The position numbers were made by a program, and so were the translations under genes. From contig CAMJAO010000034.1 of assembly GCA_946403615.1 (NCBI GenBank), forward strand, positions 1 to 12,207: 12,207 nt of DNA, read 5' to 3'. Of the stretch, positions 7,905-12,207 are shown one piece after another; the stretch's first letter is position 1; the number at the start of each line of letters is the position of its first letter. This DNA comes from an uncultured Prevotellaceae bacterium. Lineage in GTDB: Bacteria; Bacteroidota; Bacteroidia; Bacteroidales; Bacteroidaceae. The notes beneath the pieces were generated by a model that saw nothing but the letters and a program-made list of their open reading frames with translations, was not told where the DNA came from and ran no database searches.

Positions 7905-10900
7905 ATTTTACCAATACTTTCTTTCCATTCGTCACATAGACACCCGGTTTCAACGACTTCGTATCGCTCACCTTACGGCCGCTGAGGTCATACACTTCAC
8001 CTTCGAACCGGTTGTTTTCGATACTGCTGATACCTGTCACCGCGGCACCGTCGATCATGATGCCATACTCATTGGAGGTGGCGTCGGCAGGCAACTCGAA
8101 ATAGCCGCGCAGGCCCAGCAGATGGGCACCGCTGCCGCCGCGACTGATAGAACCGGCATCGGTCACACCGAACATGCCTTCCATGGCAGGGGCTGCCAGC
8201 GGTTCGTATGAGCCGTGGAACGTTACTCCGTCCTTGGTCTCTGACTGCGGCGTGGTGGTGAAACTATAGATGACCACATTGCGGAAGGTGATGGTCTCTG
8301 CCAAGGCGGGGATCTTCAACAGATAAGGATATCCGGCCTCCATCTTCTCCACAGGCGAGAATTGCAGCACACCTGCGCTGAAGCCTTTCAACTCGTAGGC
8401 TGTGGTGCCTTCGCCAAAGACTGAGAGGTCATCCACCGCGAAGGGGAGGCAGATGGTATTCCACTCGCTGGTCACGGTGTAAATCAAGTTGACCACAGGT
8501 TGGTTGCCCTCCTCAATGGTGTTGCCGCCGTTTTCGCTCAGTGTATAAGCGGGAGCGATGGTCAGAGAAGCCACATCGGTCTTCAGTGTACCGCCGGCAT
8601 AAATCACTCCGATATACACGGGCAGGTCTTCACCCGGAACTTCCGGAGTATATGAGAAGGTGAACGTCTTTGTGCTGTTGGCTGTCACGATATCATCGTC
8701 GATAACGGCTACGGGTTCGTCGTTGACATAGAGCGTTGCCGAAATGGCTTCATCCTTGCCGGTGAGTTCTTGCAAGGTCACTGTGGCGGTATATTCCACA
8801 TACACTTTGCCTTCAGTCGGGATGTCGCTGGCGGTAATAGCCATGTCATGCTCCTTGACAGCCAGTTTGAAACCGAGGAAATTGTCGAGCATGGCGAAAG
8901 TGGCGGTGAAGCGGAGATAATAGTATCCGTCGGCAGGAGCGGTGAAGGTGACTGTTCCCGACTCGGTGTAACTCTCCACATTAGCGTCTATCTTGGTCCA
9001 TGTCTCACGTTCGTCGTCAGAATATTCGATAAACAGCGGCTCGTCGTCATACTGCATGCCGATATAGAATTCGAGTTCGTCGCCAGCCTTTGCCTGCAAA
9101 CGCGGAGTGGTCAGGGCTTTGGGCGCGTTCAGCGAGCGGATGGAAGCCATGTAGGTGCCGTTGCTGCCCTCATAGGTCGGAGTGGTCACTTCCCATTTGC
9201 CCTCACTGATCCAGTACTGTGGCATTGCGCCGCCTTCGAAGTCCTCATTCCAGAGATTCGGGTCTTTGGTCAGCGCTTTCACTGTGATGCTGACGGGCGA
9301 CAAGCCCTCGTGGCCGGGCGTGACGGTAATGACACCGGTCTTCTCGCCAAATGTCTCTTCGGGGAAATGGAAGGTCACGTCGAAGGTAGCCGTCTCGCCG
9401 CCTGCCACCTCGAGCGTGGCGGGATTGACGGTGAAGTCGGTGCCGTCAGAAGCGATGGTCACGTTCAATGTGCCCGTGCCGACATTGGCCACAGTGTAGG
9501 TGTGAGTGGCATTGGCGGTCAAGAGTCCGAAGTCATCCTCGGTCACAGCATTTCCGTCGAGTGTCACTTCCATCTTCGGTGCATTGTCATTGTAGTTGAA
9601 TCCGGCGATATCGTCGATGGCAAAGCGCATAGCCTCGAATACCAGCGTATTGACATTGGCGGGGATATCGGTCAGTTCGACCGTAGTAAAGTCAGTAGCG
9701 CCAAATTCGCCGCCATCGACATTGAACGTCTTGCTGTAGGCTGTCCAAGTGTCACCGCCATCGGCAGAGCCTCGCACGGTGAGTTCGCCCATCGACGAAA
9801 GGAGTTTACCCTTGACGGCAAGCGCATAGCCTTCCTTGACGAGGATGGCAGGCGATGTCAGTGTGTTGGTGCCATACTCGGCAGTAGCCACGCCGTCGGC
9901 GACGGTGAAGCCCACAGCCGTCCATGCTGATGGCAACGAAGCGAAGTCGAGGTGCTCGGCATCGGCGGGATAGACATAGCCTGTGACGGGTATTTCAAAG
10001 GATTTGACATCCACGGCATCGGTGGTCAGCGCCACGACACCGCTCTTGATGCCTGCCGCACCGGTATACAATCCCACAGCGAAGTCGGCAGATGCGCCGG
10101 CAGCCACAGTGAGCGAGGCAGGCACTTCCAACGTCTTGGGTGCACCGAAAGTGATATTCATGTCGGCATTGCCGTTGTTTGTCACGGTGAATGTCTTCTC
10201 TGCCGTCTCACCGACTGCCACAAAACCGAGGTCTTGCAACTTGCCGTCGGTGTCGATGGTGAAGCGTGCTCCGGCCATTTGAACCGTGATGACAGCAGGT
10301 GTGGCAAACATTTTATCGGTGAGGTCTTCTTTCAAGTAGAATGTCACCTCGCCGTCTTTCGCGACTGTGCCTTCGTAAGTCAGAGTCACGTCACCAGTAG
10401 CGCCCTGAGCGATGACTACCGGCTCAGATGTGGCGATGACGTTTTTCGACGCGTCGAGCAGGCTCACCGTCACATTGTCGGCAGCGGTGATGTCCACATT
10501 GCCCTTATTCTCGACGGTAGCGGTGAATGTAGCGGTGTAATTGCCTGAGGCATCAGCATTGACGGATGTCTCAACGGCCTCGAAAGCATTCACGGCGACG
10601 GCTTTCACCTCGGTGCCCTCTTCATAGATAGCGGCAGAGAAATTGTCAATGGCGGCGCAAACCATGAAGAACGCCACCTTTTTTCCCTCTGTGCCCAAAT
10701 CGATGGAGAATGAAGACCAGGATGATGTCTGGGGTTTCACCGTTCCTATCTTACTGCCGATGGTGTTGTCATCGTTCACTTCATAGAGGCTGATCTCCAC
10801 AGATGACAGATAAGAACTCGATGTGCGTGTGGCTTTGGCGTCGAAAGTCACCTCGCCGGTCAGTGTCTCGGGGATGGCCAGATAGGCGCTATTGGTCTTA

Positions 10901-11169
10901 CCGTAACTGTAAGCGACGCATTTGCCCTCGTTGCCGTCGGAAATGAGCCCGTAATATCCGGTATAATAATCCGCGTCGGTATAGATGCCACCTTCGCCGA
11001 TGATAAACCAGCCGTTGCTTAGGCTGTTGCCGGTTGCCCAACTCGACACCGGAGCGCCATCTTTCAGGATGGTCACATTGTTGAAGTCTTCTGTCAGGGT
11101 CTCAGCCTTGGATTGCGACCAACCCATGACAAACAGCATCAACGCAATAAGTAGTTTTGATTTGTTCAT
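7903..11169 (-). CDS. Large secreted modular surface protein with type IX secretion-like C-terminal signal
   Basis: From ATG 11169 the product has 1088 residues. A signal peptide (MNKSKLLIALMLFVMGWSQS, cleavage after about 22) is followed by: an anchor J-like module (24-182, TLTEDFNN); a CARDB/Ig-like module (190-297, TATVENKGNVDI); a HYDIN-like module (300-398, FTVTNNGNADMNITFG); a second anchor J (405-525, LDFASLPSAWT); a second HYDIN-like module (530-632, YTVANVGTGTLNVTI); a third anchor J (638-770, NEDFEGGAMPQYW); another CARDB-like module (773-872); a domain starting with WNTICLPFAV (903-912); and a C-terminus EVYDLSGRKVSDTKSLKPGV ending in NGKKVLVK. That last motif resembles the type IX/Por sorting domain. 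The frame stays open upstream to ATG 11256, but the first 29 residues would precede the signal peptide and lie upstream of the -7 box, so 11169 is preferred. No catalytic motif is seen; an adhesin or glycan-binding role is inferred. Confidence 0.9.
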   Translation of the reverse strand: MNKSKLLIALMLFVMGWSQSKAETLTEDFNNVTILKDGAPVSSWATGNSLSNGWFIIGEGGIYTDADYYTGYYGLISDGNEGKCVAYSYGKTNSAYLAIPETLTGEVTFDAKATRTSSSYLSSVEISLYEVNDDNTIGSKIGTVKPQTSSWSSFSIDLGTEGKKVAFFMVCAAIDNFSAAIYEEGTEVKAVAVNAFEAVETSVNADASGNYTATFTATVENKGNVDITAADNVTVSLLDASKNVIATSEPVVIAQGATGDVTLTYEGTVAKDGEVTFYLKEDLTDKMFATPAVITVQMAGARFTIDTDGKLQDLGFVAVGETAEKTFTVTNNGNADMNITFGAPKTLEVPASLTVAAGASADFAVGLYTGAAGIKSGVVALTTDAVDVKSFEIPVTGYVYPADAEHLDFASLPSAWTAVGFTVADGVATAEYGTNTLTSPAILVKEGYALAVKGKLLSSMGELTVRGSADGGDTWTAYSKTFNVDGGEFGATDFTTVELTDIPANVNTLVFEAMRFAIDDIAGFNYNDNAPKMEVTLDGNAVTEDDFGLLTANATHTYTVANVGTGTLNVTIASDGTDFTVNPATLEVAGGETATFDVTFHFPEETFGEKTGVITVTPGHEGLSPVSITVKALTKDPNLWNEDFEGGAMPQYWISEGKWEVTTPTYEGSNGTYMASIRSLNAPKALTTPRLQAKAGDELEFYIGMQYDDEPLFIEYSDDERETWTKIDANVESYTESGTVTFTAPADGYYYLRFTATFAMLDNFLGFKLAVKEHDMAITASDIPTEGKVYVEYTATVTLQELTGKDEAISATLYVNDEPVAVIDDDIVTANSTKTFTFSYTPEVPGEDLPVYIGVIYAGGTLKTDVASLTIAPAYTLSENGGNTIEEGNQPVVNLIYTVTSEWNTICLPFAVDDLSVFGEGTTAYELKGFSAGVLQFSPVEKMEAGYPYLLKIPALAETITFRNVVIYSFTTTPQSETKDGVTFHGSYEPLAAPAMEGMFGVTDAGSISRGGSGAHLLGLRGYFELPADATSNEYGIMIDGAAVTGISSIENNRFEGEVYDLSGRKVSDTKSLKPGVYVTNGKKVLVK

Positions 11170-11231
11170 AAAGGTATTGATTGTGTTATTGTTTTGGCTT
11201 AAAATAAATCGGTTTTCTTTTTTATTATGTG

Positions 11232-11239
11232 CAAAGATA
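11232..11239 (-). promoter_or_regulatory. -7 promoter box of the 1088-residue surface protein gene
   Basis: TATCTTTG on the minus strand matches TAnnTTTG, inside the 10-mer TGCAAAGATA (plus strand, 11230-11239) that is identical to the one at 2371-2380. No good -33 TTG lies at 19 bp; a TTTG at 11254-11257 is only 14 bp away. Transcription would start near 11225 with a 55-nt leader. Confidence 0.55.
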
Positions 11240-11374
11240 GGAGAAAATGTCAACAAATAGGAATTTCATTATTTCATTTTTGACAATTTGCCGTATTTAT
11301 AAATAATCATTGGTGCAAAACTATTTGATTTCAAAAGATAAGCAGTCGGTTTCAAAAGACAACATTGAGAACAT

Positions 11375-11404
11375 AAAAACAACAAAAACGGCCCACAGGC
11401 CGTT
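11375..11404 (-). terminator. Terminator of the CE15 esterase transcript
   Basis: AACGGCC (11387-11393) and GGCCGTT (11398-11404) form a 7-bp stem with a 4-nt loop. On the minus strand it continues into TTTTTGTTGTTTTT. Its orientation and position, 120 bp past the esterase stop, fit termination of that gene. Confidence 0.65.
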
Positions 11405-11415
11405 CTCTCCCCCTC

Positions 11416-11523
11416 GGGGGTTGCCCTCCCCCGACAAACGGGGGAGTCAGGAGGGGATATCGAGGGGGCTCTCAGGAAGTATAGAGGGGGGCTCCTAGCG
11501 GGTATAAGGGGGCTCAGGCTCTC
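11416..11523. repeat. Degenerate G-rich tandem repeat, 22-24 bp period
   Basis: On the plus strand runs of five or more G begin at 11416, 11440, 11464, 11486 and 11508, a spacing of 24, 24, 22 and 22. Units share a pattern of a GATA/GTATA-like start, a G run, then CTC and AGGA-like bases (for example gatatcgaGGGGGctctcag, gtatagaGGGGGGctcctag, ggtataaGGGGGctcaggct). An extra perfect 8-bp hairpin CTCCCCCG/CGGGGGAG with loop ACAAA sits at 11426-11446. It lies in the 3' untranslated part of the esterase transcript, between the stop codon and the terminator. Similar G/C-rich stretches are, to my recollection, common between Prevotella genes. Confidence 0.6.
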
Positions 11524-12207
11524 CTACTTTCCTACCACCTCACGCTCAAAGAAATCCAGGAAGAAGGGCCAGTTGGGGCCTGCTTCATGACCGCCGTGAT
11601 GCTGACGATAAGTGAGTCGGCCGTCCATCAGGCCGTTGTCCATGCCAGGGAAGAGGTCTGTGCCTAAGCCTTTATATCCGAGCAGCTCATATACAGGCGA
11701 AACCTTTGAGGCAGATATAAACGAGCCGACCACATCTTGCCATTTGTCGCCATTCCAACTGCCCGTGGAAATGAAGCAGGCGCGCGGTGCACAGAGTGCT
11801 ATCAGTTCATGCTGGTCAACAGGCATGTCGTTCTCGGTCATCGGGTCTGTACCGTATTTGATAAGATTACCGCAAACCCAATGATACTCCTGATTTGAGA
11901 CAATGTTGCCGATGCTCTCACCGCAATCACGGCGCCATCCTGCCGCACCTGCCTTCCCTGAAGAGGCGATGAATCCGGCTGCAATGCGCTCGTCGAATGC
12001 CATGGCCACAAGCGAGGCCTTGCCATAACGTGAGACGCCCTCTATGGCGCACTTCGCTGCATCGAACGTCTTGTCTGACTCAAAGTAGTCTATCAGGCGT
12101 GAGACGCCCCAGCCCCAGGCGCGGAGTGAGCCCCAGTCTGTCGGCTTGCGGAATTTTCCCTTGTTGCAGAGTCCGATGATACCGTCCGTCAGGCCTGATC
12201 CCGAGGC
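11524..12207 (-). CDS. Glucuronoyl esterase, carbohydrate esterase family 15 (5' end outside window)
   Basis: The frame enters from the right edge and ends at TAG 11524-11526, giving the C-terminal 227 residues of an alpha/beta hydrolase. CE15 enzymes cleave the ester between 4-O-methyl-glucuronic acid of xylan and lignin alcohols. The nucleophile elbow reads EGVSRYGKAS (Ser codon 12031-12033), close to the family GCSRxGK motif with Val in place of Cys. GWRRDCGESIGN follows, with the Glu (11917-11919) that is the likely acid of the triad or contacts the substrate in bacterial members. RQHHGGHEAGPNW near the C-terminus supplies the candidate catalytic His (11587-11589). DWGSLRAWGWGVSRLIDYFE just before the elbow is also typical. 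It is probably exported, but the signal peptide lies outside the window. It points to a plant-fibre-degrading lifestyle. A GTG at 12007-12009 is internal and not a start. Confidence 0.88.
   Translation of the reverse strand, partial: ASGSGLTDGIIGLCNKGKFRKPTDWGSLRAWGWGVSRLIDYFESDKTFDAAKCAIEGVSRYGKASLVAMAFDERIAAGFIASSGKAGAAGWRRDCGESIGNIVSNQEYHWVCGNLIKYGTDPMTENDMPVDQHELIALCAPRACFISTGSWNGDKWQDVVGSFISASKVSPVYELLGYKGLGTDLFPGMDNGLMDGRLTYRQHHGGHEAGPNWPFFLDFFEREVVGK

Larger units (their letters stand above)
11170..11523. other. Intergenic region without a gene
   Basis: This 354-bp gap holds, from left to right, the leader and -7 box of the large surface protein gene, about 130 bp of A/T-rich sequence with no recognisable signal (11240-11374), the esterase terminator, and the phased G-run repeat. 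A short open frame at 11310-11498 crosses terminator and repeat and shows no protein-like features. Confidence 0.7.

Noticed and set aside
8770..9930. 386-codon open frame on the plus strand
   Set aside because: It lies entirely antisense to the 1088-residue surface protein, is rich in His, Cys and Gly in a non-domain pattern, and has no promoter or ribosome binding site; it is a frame shadow of a GC-biased gene.
11170..11256. 29-residue N-terminal extension of the large surface protein
   Set aside because: It would bury the signal peptide, and the promoter -7 box lies inside it.
11310..11498. 62-codon open frame on the plus strand
   Set aside because: It crosses the esterase terminator and the G-run repeat; composition follows the repeat, not a protein.
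11416..11523. CRISPR array or G-quadruplex
   Set aside because: Units are degenerate and tandem with no distinct spacers, and the gaps of about 17-19 bases between G runs are too long for a typical quadruplex.

Overview
The window looks like a chromosomal segment of a Bacteroidales bacterium, most likely a Prevotella-type gut or rumen species. The reasons are: promoters of the Bacteroidetes form (TAnnTTTG at -7), A/T-rich leaders that mostly lack a Shine-Dalgarno sequence, large secreted proteins built from choice-of-anchor-J and Ig-like modules with a type IX secretion-like C-terminus, and a glucuronoyl esterase for xylan breakdown. All assignments were made by reading the sequence; no database search was run.

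Layout. (1) 1-2317, minus: the first 772 residues of a secreted modular protein whose C-terminus lies beyond the left edge. (2) 2318-2563: its promoter, a 12-bp palindrome, a hairpin and the terminator of the next gene. (3) 2564-3568, minus: asd, aspartate-semialdehyde dehydrogenase. (4) 3569-3816: a divergent promoter region. (5) 3817-7606, plus: a probable three-gene operon encoding a CPA2-type cation/proton antiporter with a soluble stress-protein-like tail, a LolD/MacB-type ABC ATPase without a permease beside it, and a CvfB-like S1 RNA-binding protein. It closes with a strong, probably bidirectional terminator at 7639-7675. (6) 7678-11169, minus: a 1088-residue secreted modular protein followed by a 70-residue acidic protein whose ribosome binding site overlaps the larger gene's stop codon. 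(7) 11170-11523: promoter, terminator and a G-rich repeat with runs every 22-24 bp. (8) 11524-12207, minus: the C-terminal 227 residues of a CE15 glucuronoyl esterase.

The plus-strand cluster is housekeeping or envelope physiology: ion homeostasis, lipoprotein or envelope ABC export, and RNA-linked regulation. The minus-strand genes flanking it belong to the cell surface: two large secreted adhesin-like proteins and a plant-polysaccharide esterase. The least explained items are the small acidic protein coupled to the large surface protein, the phased G-run repeat, and the missing acidic pair in the antiporter core. No CRISPR array, tRNA, rRNA, transposase or phage gene was seen.
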